A DNA stretch of 64,000 nt from Caproicibacterium sp. BJN0003 (GTDB lineage Bacteria > Bacillota > Clostridia > Oscillospirales > Acutalibacteraceae), in contig NZ_CP111108.1 of assembly GCF_026314295.1 (NCBI RefSeq), forward strand, positions 1,302,001 through 1,366,000, given 5' to 3'. Positions 19,914-31,385 of the stretch are shown here, piece after piece. Position numbers and translations under genes: made by a program. The notes beneath the pieces were generated by a model. It did not search any database. It was not told the origin of the DNA and saw nothing but the letters and a program-made list of their open reading frames with translations. The stretch's first letter is position 1. Each line of letters begins with the position of its first letter.

Positions 19914-20076
19914 ATGTGTTCTTCTTTGGTTCTCAGCTGACGATGATCTCTCATCGTTGCTTAATGAAATTGTAGATTTGATAATAATTTCTAACAATGA
20001 TTTCTCATTGTTGCGTTCAATATCTGCTTCTACTTCTTTATTCAGTTTTCAATGTACAACTTGCACCTTTCGGTGC

Positions 20077-20153
<77 letters not shown>

Positions 20154-20215
20154 ATGTTTCCGGCTTCCGGTTCTCACCGTCTGCCCATCTTTTCTTTTGG
20201 CCCCTTTCGGAGCCT

Positions 20216-20291
20216 TGGTGGAGATAAACGGGATCGAACCGTTGACCTCCTGCTTGCAAAGCAGGCGCTCTCCCAGCTGAGCTATACCCCC
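20216..20291 (-). tRNA. tRNA-Ala (anticodon TGC)
   Basis: A 76-nt cloverleaf with encoded CCA: acceptor GGGGGTA / TATCTCC with two G·U pairs, anticodon loop TTTGCAA (TGC), T loop GGTTCGATCCC. In transcript order it comes first after 16S; the order Ala-Ile is the reverse of the E. coli Ile-Ala order. Confidence 0.95.
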
Positions 20292-20421
20292 ATAACTGGT
20301 GGCTGTTACCCTTCCACCTTCTGAAGTCCTTTTGCAAGGCCTTCAAAATTAAACAACGATTAGAGACTCAGGAAACCTGACCTTGGAATGTCGTCGAATG
20401 CTTCCATCCGACTGTTCTCCA

Positions 20422-21951
<1,530 letters not shown>

Positions 21952-22168
21952 TATTTTATCAAAACGCTTCCGCGCTCTAATCGTATTTCAGAGCTTTCTT
22001 ATAGCTCATTTCAAAACACTTGCGTGTTTCTTTCTTTGTCCGTTTTTTACGAGTTTTTCTTCTCGTTCCGTTCCAATCCCTCTCGGAATCTTTCCGGGTC
22101 CCTTTGTCTCTTTTCGTTGTTTAATTTTCAAGGTCCTGCGCCGCTCGTTCTCGCGAGTCAGCTTTACT

Positions 22169-22197
22169 ATAATACCAAACCTACTTCCTTTTGTCAA
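22169..22197 (-). promoter_or_regulatory. rRNA operon promoter
   Basis: On the minus strand TTGACA (22197-22192), a 17-nt spacer and TATTAT (22174-22169). It lies about 215 nt ahead of the mature 16S 5' end, the usual leader length. The leader itself (21952-22168) shows no gene. Confidence 0.85.
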
Positions 22198-22231
22198 CCC
22201 CTTTTTTCTCCTTTTTTCACGTTTTTTTGAT

Positions 22232-23059
22232 TTATCTAAAATCTTTGCGAAAACGCTCAATCATTTCTCCGGTCAAACTGAGCTTTGCCATGTCTTCCGG
22301 CAATTCACTCCGTTTTACCCATGTGCCTACCGACAGCTCACTTTCCTGCAGTGTAATCTGGTCTTTTCCATCAAGGTCGCAAAAAAATCCCATTAATAAA
22401 GTATCGGTGAATACCCATGGCTGTGATTTATAAAATCTTAAATTTTTGACTTTTAATCCTACTTCTTCAAAGACCTCTCGATGAACTGTCTCTTCAATGG
22501 ATTCTCCAATCTCATTAAAACCTGCAATTAGTGCATACCTTTTAAATGACCGCCCTGCATACTTTGTCAGGAGAAGACGATCTCCATCACAAACGGCAAC
22601 TATAACTGCCGGACAAATCTTTGGGTATAGGATCTTCCCACATGAAGGGCAGACCAAAGCTCTTTCTTCTTCGCTGTCCTGCAGCTTTTCCCCGCAAGCC
22701 CCGCAATATTGATTATCTAGATACCATCTATTTAGGCTCCCAGCAACAGCACAGGGGAATAAAGCTTCCATGGGACGAAATTCTCGGTACTGCGCAGTAG
22801 AATAATAGTCATACCCCTCGGGTGGAGCAATTTCGCCTTCTTTTAGCATGGAATACCATATATTATCAATCGAAAACAGAGAGCGACAATGCTCCGGAGC
22901 AATCTGTGAAAAATCTTTAATATGCGGTAAGATCAGCTGACAATCAGAGACCTTTAAAAGGACTTGATTTCTCCGAAAAATAAAGACAACATCGTCCTCT
23001 TCTGCAGAACGCAGCTCAAATGAATTATGATAAATATGTGGTAAAATATCCTGTAACAT
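22232..23059 (-). CDS. nudC: NAD(+)/NADH diphosphatase (Nudix hydrolase)
   Basis: A 275-residue enzyme with the NudC layout: N-terminal domain, a zinc ribbon (CGAC...CPSC, about 119-141), a Nudix box G-x5-E-x7-REVFEEVG (about 177-199) and the family-specific SQPWVFTDTLLMGF motif, which is SQPWPFPxS in E. coli. It cleaves NADH/NAD+ to NMN(H) and AMP and can remove NAD caps from RNA. GGAGG precedes the ATG. It stands alone between the rRNA promoter and the transglutaminase gene. Confidence 0.93.
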   Translation of the reverse strand: MLQDILPHIYHNSFELRSAEEDDVVFIFRRNQVLLKVSDCQLILPHIKDFSQIAPEHCRSLFSIDNIWYSMLKEGEIAPPEGYDYYSTAQYREFRPMEALFPCAVAGSLNRWYLDNQYCGACGEKLQDSEEERALVCPSCGKILYPKICPAVIVAVCDGDRLLLTKYAGRSFKRYALIAGFNEIGESIEETVHREVFEEVGLKVKNLRFYKSQPWVFTDTLLMGFFCDLDGKDQITLQESELSVGTWVKRSELPEDMAKLSLTGEMIERFRKDFR

Positions 23060-23135
23060 TAAAAATCCTCCTCATTTTCCCTAATAACCATTTGTATGTC
23101 ATGCAAATCATTTTTTATAGAAATGATCTGCTTTT

Positions 23136-24380
23136 TTAAGATTCCTGATAATCAAGCTGCAAGCTGATCCCATGCATTGCCTCAAAAGGAATATAACGAA
23201 CATTATTATAATGGATCTGTTTTTCCGAAGGCAACAAAAAATTCGCTGCCTCTACCCATTTCTCAAATTGGTAAGGGGGGCCCGAAAAAAGTGCTTTTAA
23301 TTCTGTTTGAAAATCAATGGAAGGATCGATATAAAAGGCTAAATTTGTATCTCCCGAAAGCATCGCTTCCTTTAAAGCTTTTATAATTCCTTCCGAATCC
23401 AAATCGTCATTCCTATTAATATGGATCCCCCTCGCAACAAAATAATTATCTTCTGTTGCCGTGCAGATTGGCATCTCAAAATTCCCGTCTTCTTCTCCAT
23501 TGATAGGACTGATTGTATGATTCATCTCAATTACTTTGTCTGTTACATTAAAAGCATCATAGACACGAATACTTTTTCCGTCTATCCAAGTAGGATCAAA
23601 ATGATACCAATTCCCATCAAGTTTAACCAAGTTCCAAGCATGGGAGCTACCCTTAGAGGTACCATAAATAATTCTACAAGGGATTTTTACATAAGCACAT
23701 AGCAACTCCATGGCCCGCGCATACCCATCGCAGACCGCTTTCCCGTCGAGAAGTGCTCCAACGGCCGTATAAGCCCGCCATTTACTCTCGTCCTTTTCGG
23801 CATCAAAATCATATTCGCATCGATTAGAAAGTGCATGAAAGACTGCGATCTCTCGGTCAAGGTCACTACTGTTCTCAGATACATCGGCAAGAACTCCATC
23901 AACAACTTGTTTTAACTGCTGTGAATTTTCAGTGCTTTCTTCCGGAGAAAGATATGAAAACAACTGTACAGAAGTATTGCCTCCGAAATACCGATACTGA
24001 TAAACGGTACTTATCCAAAAGTATTCCGGATGATCGTTCCGTATAGCCCTTACACTTTCCCGAATTTGTGCAGCAGAAAGGGATTGTGAAACAGTAACTT
24101 CCTGAATTGGATAGCTTTCGTCAGACTGCTGCTGGGTAGAAATTTGTGACACTGCCGGCAAAAGCTGATCATAAAGGGCTCGGCAGTCATCATCAGGCAA
24201 ATTTTCATAATCGCTTTTCTGCTCAATTTTTGAATTTTTCTGTGTCTGTGAATCGCTTTCCGATGTCGTCTGGGTCTGCTGATACTGACTCTGAGAATCC
24301 CACGGAAAATCATGGAAGCTGCAGCCGGAAAATATCACGCAAAGACAAAGTAATCCCGCTAAGGCTCGAATTCTTTTCAT
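23136..24380 (-). CDS. Transglutaminase-like lipoprotein
   Basis: A 414-residue protein. The signal sequence ends in a lipobox (FSGC, Cys about 20), followed by a Gln/Ser-rich linker, so it is an extracytoplasmic lipoprotein. The transglutaminase-like core carries the Cys-His-Asp triad in GKAVCDGYARAMELLC, SSHAWNLV and YHFDPTW (about 210-270). Such surface transglutaminase-like proteins are often proteases or cell-wall modifying proteins; the substrate is unknown. The rhomboid-like gene ends 20 nt before its start, so the two are likely co-transcribed. Confidence 0.88.
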   Translation of the reverse strand: MKRIRALAGLLCLCVIFSGCSFHDFPWDSQSQYQQTQTTSESDSQTQKNSKIEQKSDYENLPDDDCRALYDQLLPAVSQISTQQQSDESYPIQEVTVSQSLSAAQIRESVRAIRNDHPEYFWISTVYQYRYFGGNTSVQLFSYLSPEESTENSQQLKQVVDGVLADVSENSSDLDREIAVFHALSNRCEYDFDAEKDESKWRAYTAVGALLDGKAVCDGYARAMELLCAYVKIPCRIIYGTSKGSSHAWNLVKLDGNWYHFDPTWIDGKSIRVYDAFNVTDKVIEMNHTISPINGEEDGNFEMPICTATEDNYFVARGIHINRNDDLDSEGIIKALKEAMLSGDTNLAFYIDPSIDFQTELKALFSGPPYQFEKWVEAANFLLPSEKQIHYNNVRYIPFEAMHGISLQLDYQES

Positions 24381-24400
24381 GGATGTTCCCTTTCTATCAG

Positions 24401-25048
24401 TTATTGTCGATAAAAATTTCTCCAGTTATTGCGTGTCTGCCGATAACCGGATTCCCCTTTTAAATGATGATAAAAATCACTGCCAAAGAAAAGAATTACA
24501 TTTAAAAGTGCCATCAAAATTGCTATCCGAGTTGAAAAAGTTCCGCTTATAAAAGAAAACGCATAAAAAACGACATCGAGAATGGCAAGATATTTTACTT
24601 GAATCGGCAGGACGAAAAAGACAAGAATCTGAAAATCCGGATAGATCGCGGCAAACGCCAAGAACATGGAAAAATTCAGATAATCATTGACTGCATATCC
24701 TGTCAAAAATCCAGAAATAATTGCTCCCAAAGCACCAATCAGATAAAACAAATTAAAACGGAAGCTGCCCCATTCCTGTTCCAATCCATTGCCGATCAGA
24801 CAATAAAAATACAGGCTGAATAAAATCCAGATAGGAGAGTTGTTCGGCGGAAGAATCAGGAAAGTAATTGCCCTCCAGATCTGTCCCGAAAAAATCAAAG
24901 AACGGTTAAAAGCAAGCAGATGATAAACTGTCCCTCTCGTCAGCAAATTTGCGAAGTAGACAATCAGCATCACAGCAGAAATCCCGTACATCAAGTGTGA
25001 AATCGAATGTCTCCCAAATTTTCGATCCAATTTATCAATCCAGTTCAT
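24401..25048 (-). CDS. Rhomboid-like multi-pass membrane protein, probably inactive
   Basis: A 215-residue protein with about six membrane segments. GQIWRAITFLILP and NGLEQEWGSFRFNLFYLIG match the rhomboid loop-1 and helix-2 region, but the catalytic GxSG of helix 4 is not visible (the equivalent region reads NFSMFLAFAAIYPDFQI) and no helix-6 His motif stands out. It is therefore probably a pseudo-rhomboid (derlin-like in fold) that binds or chaperones membrane proteins, not a protease. AGGAG precedes ATG 25048. It is upstream of the transglutaminase lipoprotein gene. Confidence 0.75.
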   Translation of the reverse strand: MNWIDKLDRKFGRHSISHLMYGISAVMLIVYFANLLTRGTVYHLLAFNRSLIFSGQIWRAITFLILPPNNSPIWILFSLYFYCLIGNGLEQEWGSFRFNLFYLIGALGAIISGFLTGYAVNDYLNFSMFLAFAAIYPDFQILVFFVLPIQVKYLAILDVVFYAFSFISGTFSTRIAILMALLNVILFFGSDFYHHLKGESGYRQTRNNWRNFYRQ

Positions 25049-25136
25049 TTCGTCACGCTCCTAAAAATGAGATCATGTTTTTTATTATAATTGATTTTGG
25101 GCTCAAATTTATGGATTTTTCTTTAATTTTAACAAT

Positions 25137-25163
25137 TAAAAAAGCCGACGCCAAAACGTCGGC
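25137..25163 (-). terminator. Terminator of the pepP-pyrB-pyrI operon
   Basis: Perfect stem GCCGACG (25144-25150) / CGTCGGC (25157-25163) with a 6-nt loop; on the minus strand it is followed by TTTTT. It lies 12 nt beyond the pyrI stop. Confidence 0.88.
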
Positions 25164-25174
25164 CTAAAATGATT

Positions 25175-25603
25175 TTATGATCTCGGAGAATATTCTTGTT
25201 CACAATAAATACAGCGATACCGTCTCGTTTTAGGATCACAAAGCTGAAATACCTGATCGATTTCTTCTTCAATCGTTGTAATACAGCGAGGATTTTTGCA
25301 CTTAATTACATTTTTCAGATACTGAGGAAGTTTCATCGTCTTTTTCTCAATGATTTTTCCATTCTCAATAAAATCGACTGTGATATTCGGATCAACAAAC
25401 CCCAAAACATCAAGATTAATCTTAACGTTGCCCTCAATTTTAATGATATCTTTCCGCCCATATTTCGTACTGCGTGCATTTTTAATCACCGCAACACAGC
25501 AATCCATTTGTTCCAGATGAAGAAGCTCATAAATACGCATACTTTCTCCGGCAGGAATATGATCAATGACAATTCCAGTCTGCAAAGAATCAATATTCAA
25601 CAT
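25175..25603 (-). CDS. pyrI: Aspartate carbamoyltransferase regulatory chain
   Basis: A 142-residue PyrI. The N-terminal allosteric domain ([18 protein letters not shown]) binds nucleotides and the C-terminal zinc domain shows the four Cys ligands in CKNPRC and CIYC (about 102-135). It assembles with PyrB into the ATP/CTP-controlled holoenzyme of pyrimidine synthesis. Its start overlaps the end of pyrB by 7 nt. Confidence 0.95.
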   Translation of the reverse strand: MLNIDSLQTGIVIDHIPAGESMRIYELLHLEQMDCCVAVIKNARSTKYGRKDIIKIEGNVKINLDVLGFVDPNITVDFIENGKIIEKKTMKLPQYLKNVIKCKNPRCITTIEEEIDQVFQLCDPKTRRYRCIYCEQEYSPRS

Positions 25604-26520
25604 GGCTTTTCCACCCCCAAAAGTTTCATCATCAGAGCCATTCGTACATAAACACCGTTTTGTACCTGATCAAAATAAGCGGCACGCGGATCATCGTCTA
25701 CTTCCAAAGAAATCTCATTCACACGCGGCAATGGATGTAGGATATACATATCCGGCTTTGCATTGCGAAGCTTGTCCTCAGTCAGGATATAAGTATCTTT
25801 CAAACGAACATAATCCGCTTCATTGAAAAAGCGTTCCTTCTGTACACGGGTCATATAAAGTAAATCAAGTTCCCCCATGGCAAGCTCCAAATTGCTGACT
25901 TCTTTATAGGAAATTCTTTTTGGCTTTAAAACTTCCTCGAGAATGTAACTTGGTACTCGCAGCTCCTCCGGCGAAATCAGCACGAAACTGATTCCTTCAT
26001 ATCGGGAAAGCGATTTAATCAAGGAGTGAACCGTTCTGCCAAACTTTAGGTCCCCGCAAAGTCCAATTGTCAAATGAGAAAGACGCCCTTTTTTCTGCCG
26101 AATGGTCATCAGATCCGCCAAAGTCTGAGTCGGATGCTGGTGTCCTCCGTCTCCGGCATTGATCACCGGTATTTTGGAATAGAGCGACGCCCTTAACGGG
26201 GCACCCTCTTTTGGGTGCCTCATTGCACAGATATCCGCATAACAGGAAACGACACGAATGGTATCTGCCACACTTTCTCCCTTTGTAGCAGAGGAAGAAT
26301 CAGCGGTAGCAAATCCCATCACGCTGCCGCCCATATTGAGCATAGCGGCTTCAAAGCTCAGGCGTGTGCGTGTGCTTGGTTCATAAAAAAGCGTCGCAAG
26401 TTTTTTACCGTCACAGACATGGCGATAGCGTTTCGGGTCCTTTGCAATATCATCTGCCAAATCCAAAATAGAATCGATTTCTTTGATAGACAAATCGAGC
26501 GGATCAATTAGGCTTCTCAT
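25597..26520 (-). CDS. pyrB: Aspartate carbamoyltransferase catalytic chain
   Basis: A 307-residue catalytic subunit that joins carbamoyl phosphate and L-aspartate. The carbamoyl-phosphate motif [11 protein letters not shown] (about 49-59), the loop with [20 protein letters not shown] (about 126-140) and the C-terminal HPLPRVNEI are intact. Its ATG overlaps the stop of the upstream aminopeptidase gene by 4 nt, and it overlaps pyrI downstream. No PyrR-type attenuator was recognised; allosteric control by PyrI is expected. Confidence 0.96.
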   Translation of the reverse strand: MRSLIDPLDLSIKEIDSILDLADDIAKDPKRYRHVCDGKKLATLFYEPSTRTRLSFEAAMLNMGGSVMGFATADSSSATKGESVADTIRVVSCYADICAMRHPKEGAPLRASLYSKIPVINAGDGGHQHPTQTLADLMTIRQKKGRLSHLTIGLCGDLKFGRTVHSLIKSLSRYEGISFVLISPEELRVPSYILEEVLKPKRISYKEVSNLELAMGELDLLYMTRVQKERFFNEADYVRLKDTYILTEDKLRNAKPDMYILHPLPRVNEISLEVDDDPRAAYFDQVQNGVYVRMALMMKLLGVEKPC

Positions 26521-28316
26521 AAATTTCCTCCTTCAGAAACTGGGCGACATGCCCTTTGCAGCCATTCACGTTCTTCTTTTTCAAGAAGGGGAGACAACTT
26601 TTCATAGACTGTTTTATGATATTGATTCAAATATTCCTTTTCTTCCCGCGTCATCACCTCCAAACAGAGCGGAGTTGTATCAATTGGAAACAATGTAAGC
26701 GGACGGAACCCATAAAAGTCACCATACTCTGTATTTTTCCAAAAAACGACTTCCAACATATTCTCAATCCGAATTCCAAATTTTTCATCCTTATAAATAC
26801 CGGGTTCATCTGTAATTGTCATTCCAACTTTAAGCGGGATCGGGCTGCCCGGACAAAAATTCTGCGGTCCCTCATGAACTCCGCCATAATATCCAACTCC
26901 ATGTCCTGTTCCGCAGCGATAATCCTGCCCGACTTTCCAGACTTGTTCTCTCGAAAGCGCATCCAATGCTCCTCCGGTCGTTCCTTCCGGAAAATGCGCC
27001 ATAGCAAGACTAATATGGGCTTTCAATACAAATGTATAGCTCTCGCGTTCCTCTTCAGTAAGCGGCCCCATTGAAAATGTTCTGGTCACATCGGTCGTGC
27101 CGGTCAGAAACTGCCCGCCGGAATCAATTAGCAAAAATCCATGCGGCTCTATCATAGAATATTTTTCTTTTGTAGGCTCATAATGCATCATTGCCGCATT
27201 TTTCCCGAAAGCTGCAATCGTTGCAAAGCTCTCTCCGCGATTTTCCGGCAATGCAGCACGAAGTGCTTTCAATTTTTCGCAGACATCGTATTCCCCCGTA
27301 GGAATTCCGCTTTTCATTCGATTGGATAACCACACCGCAAATTTGGTTAGAGCAACGCCGTCCCATAAATGCGCAGTTCGTAAATTAGAAAGCTCCGTTT
27401 CATTCTTAACGCCTTTTAGATTCATAATCACATCAGACCCATAAACAACAGTGACCGTTGGATTTTGAATCAACAGGCGCACACAAGTCCAACAGATATT
27501 CGGAAGACTCACAAGAAACTTGCAGCCGCCAAAATCCTGCTGCAAGTTTTTCTGCAAAGCGCCATACGGGCGAACTTCGATGTTATTCTCCTCAAGGGAA
27601 TCCCGCGCTTCTTTAGACAGCCTGTCCTTTTCTACGTAAAGGATCACATCCTCTTCCGTAACCAAAAAGTAAGATAGGAAGAAGGGATTGTAGTCAATAT
27701 CGCTGCCGCGCAAATTTGTTCCCCATGCGGTATCCTCCAACAAACTATAAAGCTGTGCCTGCGTTCCCAATTCTTTGAGATGTTTCCGAATTAATTTTAT
27801 TTTATCTTTCGCAGACTGTCCTGAAAAGGAATCCGCCAAAGTCACAATCGTCGAATTGGGCAGAGCTGGGCGTCCTTCTTTCCAGATCCGTAATATCAAA
27901 TCAAGATCGACCAGTTCCGCATCCACTTTTTTCAGCGCATTTTCAATCACAAATGCTGTTCTGGCCGGACAAACCATTCCATCTACAGCTGCTCTGCCTG
28001 CCGGAATTTTAGCGGCGAGAAAAACCGAAATCGTAGGAACTCCTTTGACACCCATTCGATAAAGTTTAATATGGCTGCCGGAAAGTTCGGACTCGGCCTG
28101 CAGGAAGTACCGCCCATCCGTCCATAATCCGGCCTCTTCTTTCGTTACAACTAAAGTTCCCGCGCTCCCAGTAAAACCGGTAAGCCAGTTTCTCGCTTGC
28201 CAGCACATTGGTGGATACTCACTCAAATGAGGATCACTGGTGGGAACGATCACCGCATCCACTTTGTACCGGTCCATCTCCCGACGCAAAGCCTGAATTT
28301 TTTCCCGAACTGTCAA
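26517..28316 (-). CDS. pepP: Xaa-Pro aminopeptidase (M24B)
   Basis: A 599-residue enzyme with two creatinase-like N-terminal domains and a C-terminal pita-bread catalytic domain. Metal ligands are visible in [36 protein letters not shown] and GIRIENM. It removes N-terminal residues preceding proline. The TTG at 28316 is chosen: AAAGGCGG is about 9 nt upstream and the length fits; an upstream in-frame start at 28409 would place the promoter inside the gene. The stop overlaps pyrB, an unusual coupling of peptide turnover to pyrimidine synthesis. Confidence 0.9.
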   Translation of the reverse strand: MTVREKIQALRREMDRYKVDAVIVPTSDPHLSEYPPMCWQARNWLTGFTGSAGTLVVTKEEAGLWTDGRYFLQAESELSGSHIKLYRMGVKGVPTISVFLAAKIPAGRAAVDGMVCPARTAFVIENALKKVDAELVDLDLILRIWKEGRPALPNSTIVTLADSFSGQSAKDKIKLIRKHLKELGTQAQLYSLLEDTAWGTNLRGSDIDYNPFFLSYFLVTEEDVILYVEKDRLSKEARDSLEENNIEVRPYGALQKNLQQDFGGCKFLVSLPNICWTCVRLLIQNPTVTVVYGSDVIMNLKGVKNETELSNLRTAHLWDGVALTKFAVWLSNRMKSGIPTGEYDVCEKLKALRAALPENRGESFATIAAFGKNAAMMHYEPTKEKYSMIEPHGFLLIDSGGQFLTGTTDVTRTFSMGPLTEEERESYTFVLKAHISLAMAHFPEGTTGGALDALSREQVWKVGQDYRCGTGHGVGYYGGVHEGPQNFCPGSPIPLKVGMTITDEPGIYKDEKFGIRIENMLEVVFWKNTEYGDFYGFRPLTLFPIDTTPLCLEVMTREEKEYLNQYHKTVYEKLSPLLEKEEREWLQRACRPVSEGGNL

Positions 28317-28380
28317 TCTAACGCGCCGCCTTTCTGCTGTAGGCCCATTTTTTAGTAGAGATCTACAGCTATTTCTAATT

Positions 28381-28409
28381 ATTTTATCGAATCCATATGG
28401 GAAAGTCAA
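28381..28409 (-). promoter_or_regulatory. Promoter of pepP-pyrBI
   Basis: Minus strand TTGACT (28409-28404), 17-nt spacer, TAAAAT (28386-28381). The predicted transcript begins about 60 nt before the TTG start at 28316. It is back to back with the promoter at 28440. Confidence 0.7.
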
Positions 28410-28439
28410 TCAAACAAAGTCATATTTGACAATGCAATC

Positions 28440-28468
28440 TTGTCGAAATCCCAAAATCATGATACAAT
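28440..28468 (+). promoter_or_regulatory. Promoter of the 28503 gene
   Basis: TTGTCG (28440-28445), 17-nt spacer, TACAAT (28463-28468), 34 nt before the TTG start. It diverges from the pepP promoter with about 30 nt between the two -35 boxes. Confidence 0.65.
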
Positions 28469-28502
28469 TTTCTTTATAAAAACAAGGAGAGGTGATTCTC
28501 TT

Positions 28503-28949
28503 TTGGAAAAATCCATTCTTTCTAAAATTGATGAAAATATTTTTTCTTTTCTTCCGCAGCAAAAGCGCTACAATTCCAGAGACTATCCTGAAGACTTTGA
28601 GCAATGCAAAGGATGGCTTACGCCAGCTGCACAGCAACTTTCCGGCAGTGACAATGCTTTTCAGGAGGCTTTTGCCAAAGAACTGCTTAACTGCTATTTT
28701 TCCTATTTTCAGGGAATCGGTCTCAAGCTGAAGGGGATTTCGTTCTATGACCGCCGCTTTTGGATTGGGATGTATGTTCTGCCCGCTTTGCAAAGCTTTG
28801 GGCTGGAAGGCACCTCTGCCGCCAATCATTTTATCCGGCTTTGGAATGAGGCTCAGCCCAAAAACAAAATGGGACTAGTCACTTATGAAGCCATCATAGG
28901 CGGATTTGATCGCGGCTTATACTCTATTTTCTTCCGCAAGAAAAAATAA
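28503..28949 (+). CDS. Conserved-looking hypothetical protein
   Basis: A 148-residue soluble protein. TTG 28503 is preferred: GGAGAGGTG lies 8 nt upstream and the promoter ends just before it. Visible features are a FLPQQKRYNSRDYPEDF segment near the N-terminus, LKLKGISFYDRRFWIGMYVLPAL in the middle, and a basic end FFRKKK. No family or catalytic motif is recognised. The HD-domain gene follows after 12 nt, so they form an operon. Confidence 0.65.
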   Translation: MEKSILSKIDENIFSFLPQQKRYNSRDYPEDFEQCKGWLTPAAQQLSGSDNAFQEAFAKELLNCYFSYFQGIGLKLKGISFYDRRFWIGMYVLPALQSFGLEGTSAANHFIRLWNEAQPKNKMGLVTYEAIIGGFDRGLYSIFFRKKK

Positions 28950-28961
28950 GGAGGCATCTTT

Positions 28962-29555
28962 TTGGAACAGGAACGAATCAAACAGCAGCTCTATTTTCTG
29001 CTGGAAACCGACAAGATGAAAAACATTCTTCGTAGAACTGTTTTAACAGATCAAAGCCGCCGTGAGACGGATGCAGAACACAGTTGGCACCTTGCACTGA
29101 TGGCTATGGTTCTTTATGAATACGCATGTCCACACGTTGATCTTGACCGTGCAATCAAAATGTGCCTCATCCACGATTTAATCGAAATCTACGCTGGCGA
29201 TACTTTTGCTTATGATGTTGCCGGAAACCAAACAAAAGCAGTACGAGAATCCGAAGCCGCAGACAAATTATACATTCAGCTTCCATCCGATCAGGGTCCT
29301 CAGATGCGGGCTCTTTGGGAAGAATTTGATGCAATGGAAACGCCGGATGCACAATACGCCGCTGCCTGTGACCGTCTGCAGCCATTTTTGAACAACGTCG
29401 CTACTGACGGATACACTTGGAAGCTCGGGCGTGTTACACGTTCTCAGGTGTATCAGCGAATGGATATGGTACGCATTGGTATGCCTCCCTTATGGCCATT
29501 TGTTGTTGAAAAAATAGAAAATGCCGTTAAAAATCATGAACTGCTCCCGGAATAA
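28962..29555 (+). CDS. HD-domain phosphohydrolase (YfbR/HDDC2-like)
   Basis: A 197-residue HD hydrolase starting with TTG 28962 (GGAGG 7 nt upstream). The metal-binding H...HD...D set is seen in DAEHSWHLALM, CLIHDLIEIYAGDT and AACDRLQPF. The sequence resembles 5'-deoxynucleotidases of the YfbR/HDDC2 group, which dephosphorylate (deoxy)nucleoside monophosphates. It ends before a strong bidirectional terminator. Confidence 0.85.
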   Translation: MEQERIKQQLYFLLETDKMKNILRRTVLTDQSRRETDAEHSWHLALMAMVLYEYACPHVDLDRAIKMCLIHDLIEIYAGDTFAYDVAGNQTKAVRESEAADKLYIQLPSDQGPQMRALWEEFDAMETPDAQYAAACDRLQPFLNNVATDGYTWKLGRVTRSQVYQRMDMVRIGMPPLWPFVVEKIENAVKNHELLPE

Positions 29556-29601
29556 AAATATTCTCTATGAAACACGGATTCCCACGATCAAAAATTTCTC
29601 A

Positions 29602-29640
29602 AAAAAGCACCGAAGCTTTTAAAACGCTTCGGTGCTTTTT
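29602..29640. terminator. Bidirectional terminator between HD-domain gene and tsf
   Basis: AAAAAGCACCGAAGC (29602-29616) and GCTTCGGTGCTTTTT (29626-29640) form a 15-bp hairpin with A/T flanks on both sides, serving the two convergent transcripts. Confidence 0.92.
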
Positions 29641-29649
29641 GATGATCCT

Positions 29650-30558
29650 TTATTTAACGAGGTTCTTGATCTCTTCTGCAAAATTCTCATTGCGCTTCTC
29701 GAGGCCCTCGCCTTTTTCATAACGGACAAATTCTTTAATTGTAATCTTTCCGCCAAGCTCTTTTGCTACCTGCTCAGTGTATTTCTGAACAGAAAGGCTG
29801 CTGTCTTTGACATAAGCCTGATCTACAAGGCAAATTTCCTTGAGAGTCTTGTTGACCTTACCGACCACCATTTTCTCAATGACATTTGCGGGCTTTCCAG
29901 AAGCTGCTGCCTGCTCACTTGCAATTTTCTTTTCGTGCTCAACAACATCTTCAGGAACAGAATTACGATCTAAGAACTGCGGATTCATTGCCGCAATCTG
30001 CATGCCCACATTATGTGCATACTCCTTAAATTCATCCTTTGCTGCAATCGCCGGATCGACATCGAAGCCAACCAGAACTGCAATCTTTCCACCTGCATGA
30101 ATATAATCAGCCGTTACGCCTTCCATGCGCTGAAAACGGCGAATCTTAATATTCTCACCGATCTTGTAAATCTTTTCTTTGAGCTCTTCATCCACTGTGA
30201 TCTCTTTGCCAAAAGCCTTACATTTAAGCAAAGCATCCAAATCCGCCGGATTCTCTTTGAGGATTGTCTTAGCACAGATCTCAACGAACTCTTGGAAAGA
30301 AGCATTCTTTGCAACAAAATCCGTCTCTGCATTTACTTCGAGAATCACGCCGGCCTTGTCATCAGAAACAGCGTATGCAACACCTTCTGCGGCAATTCTT
30401 CCAGCCTTTTTTGTAGCGGCAGCCAGTCCCTTTTCACGCAGAAAATCCAGCGCCTTGTCCATATCTCCATCGGATGCGGTAAGTGCTTTTTTACAATCCA
30501 TCATTCCGCAGCCGGTCTTCTCACGGAGCTCTTTTACGTCCTTTGCGGTAAAAGCCAT
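29650..30558 (-). CDS. tsf: Translation elongation factor Ts
   Basis: A 302-residue EF-Ts, the nucleotide exchange factor for EF-Tu. The N-terminal UBA-like motif ELREKTGCGMMDCKKAL and the core NAETDFVAKNASF, which contacts EF-Tu, are intact. GGAGG precedes the ATG. It follows rpsB by 64 nt, the conserved rpsB-tsf order. Confidence 0.97.
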   Translation of the reverse strand: MAFTAKDVKELREKTGCGMMDCKKALTASDGDMDKALDFLREKGLAAATKKAGRIAAEGVAYAVSDDKAGVILEVNAETDFVAKNASFQEFVEICAKTILKENPADLDALLKCKAFGKEITVDEELKEKIYKIGENIKIRRFQRMEGVTADYIHAGGKIAVLVGFDVDPAIAAKDEFKEYAHNVGMQIAAMNPQFLDRNSVPEDVVEHEKKIASEQAAASGKPANVIEKMVVGKVNKTLKEICLVDQAYVKDSSLSVQKYTEQVAKELGGKITIKEFVRYEKGEGLEKRNENFAEEIKNLVK

Positions 30559-30622
30559 TGATGATACCTCCGAATCTTTATTATATTTGTTTATATTATA
30601 GTAATTAGCAGTTAATCTTCAA

Positions 30623-31360
30623 TTACTCTGCGTCTTTGCCTTCTTCAACTTTTTCCTGCTCTTCTGCAGCGCCCTGCTGGCCTTCATGGCCTTCAATTAC
30701 AGCGTTTGCCATTGTTGCAGAAATCAACTTAACAGCACGAATTGCATCATCGTTGCCCGGAATCACATAGTCGATTTCATCAGGGTCGCAGTTGGTATCA
30801 ACGATTGCAACGATCGGAATATGGAGCTTGCGTGCTTCAGAAACAGCAATGCGCTCCTTGCGGGGATCGACAATAAAGAGTGCACCCGGCAGAGCTTTCA
30901 TGTCTTTAATGCCGCCAAGGAATTTCTCCAATTTTTCGATTTCGAGCTTCAGTTTAACAACTTCCTTCTTGGGAAGCAGATCGAAAGTACCGTCCTCTTC
31001 CATTGCTTGGAGCTGACGGAGACGATCGATACGACGACGAATGGTACGGAAGTTTGTGAGCATACCGCCAAGCCACCGAGCATTTACATAGTAAGCACCA
31101 GCGCGTTCAGCTTCTTCTTTTACAGACTCCTGAGCCTGTTTCTTTGTGCCGACAAACAGAACGCTCTTTCCATCCGCAGAAATATCACGAATAAAGTTAT
31201 AGGCCTCTTCCAACTTTTTAACGGTCTTCTGGAGATCAATAATGTAGATTCCATTACGCTCCGTAAAAATATAAGGAGCCATCTTCGGGTTCCAGCGACG
31301 GGTCTGATGTCCAAAATGGACGCCTGCTTCAAGCAGTTGTTTCATAGATACGACTGACAT
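30623..31360 (-). CDS. rpsB: 30S ribosomal protein S2
   Basis: A 245-residue S2 beginning [19 protein letters not shown] at ATG 31360, behind AAGGAGG; the open frame extends upstream without a start site. [20 protein letters not shown] and [10 protein letters not shown] are the S2 hallmarks; the tail is acidic ([13 protein letters not shown]). First gene of rpsB-tsf, under its own promoter and a structured leader. Confidence 0.97.
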   Translation of the reverse strand: MSVVSMKQLLEAGVHFGHQTRRWNPKMAPYIFTERNGIYIIDLQKTVKKLEEAYNFIRDISADGKSVLFVGTKKQAQESVKEEAERAGAYYVNARWLGGMLTNFRTIRRRIDRLRQLQAMEEDGTFDLLPKKEVVKLKLEIEKLEKFLGGIKDMKALPGALFIVDPRKERIAVSEARKLHIPIVAIVDTNCDPDEIDYVIPGNDDAIRAVKLISATMANAVIEGHEGQQGAAEEQEKVEEGKDAE

Positions 31361-31385
31361 TCTTTTTTCCTCCTTGGTTTTTCCA

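Noticed and set aside
28317..28409. Extended N-terminus of the Xaa-Pro aminopeptidase
   Set aside because: The extra residues would overlap a good promoter and have no ribosome site.
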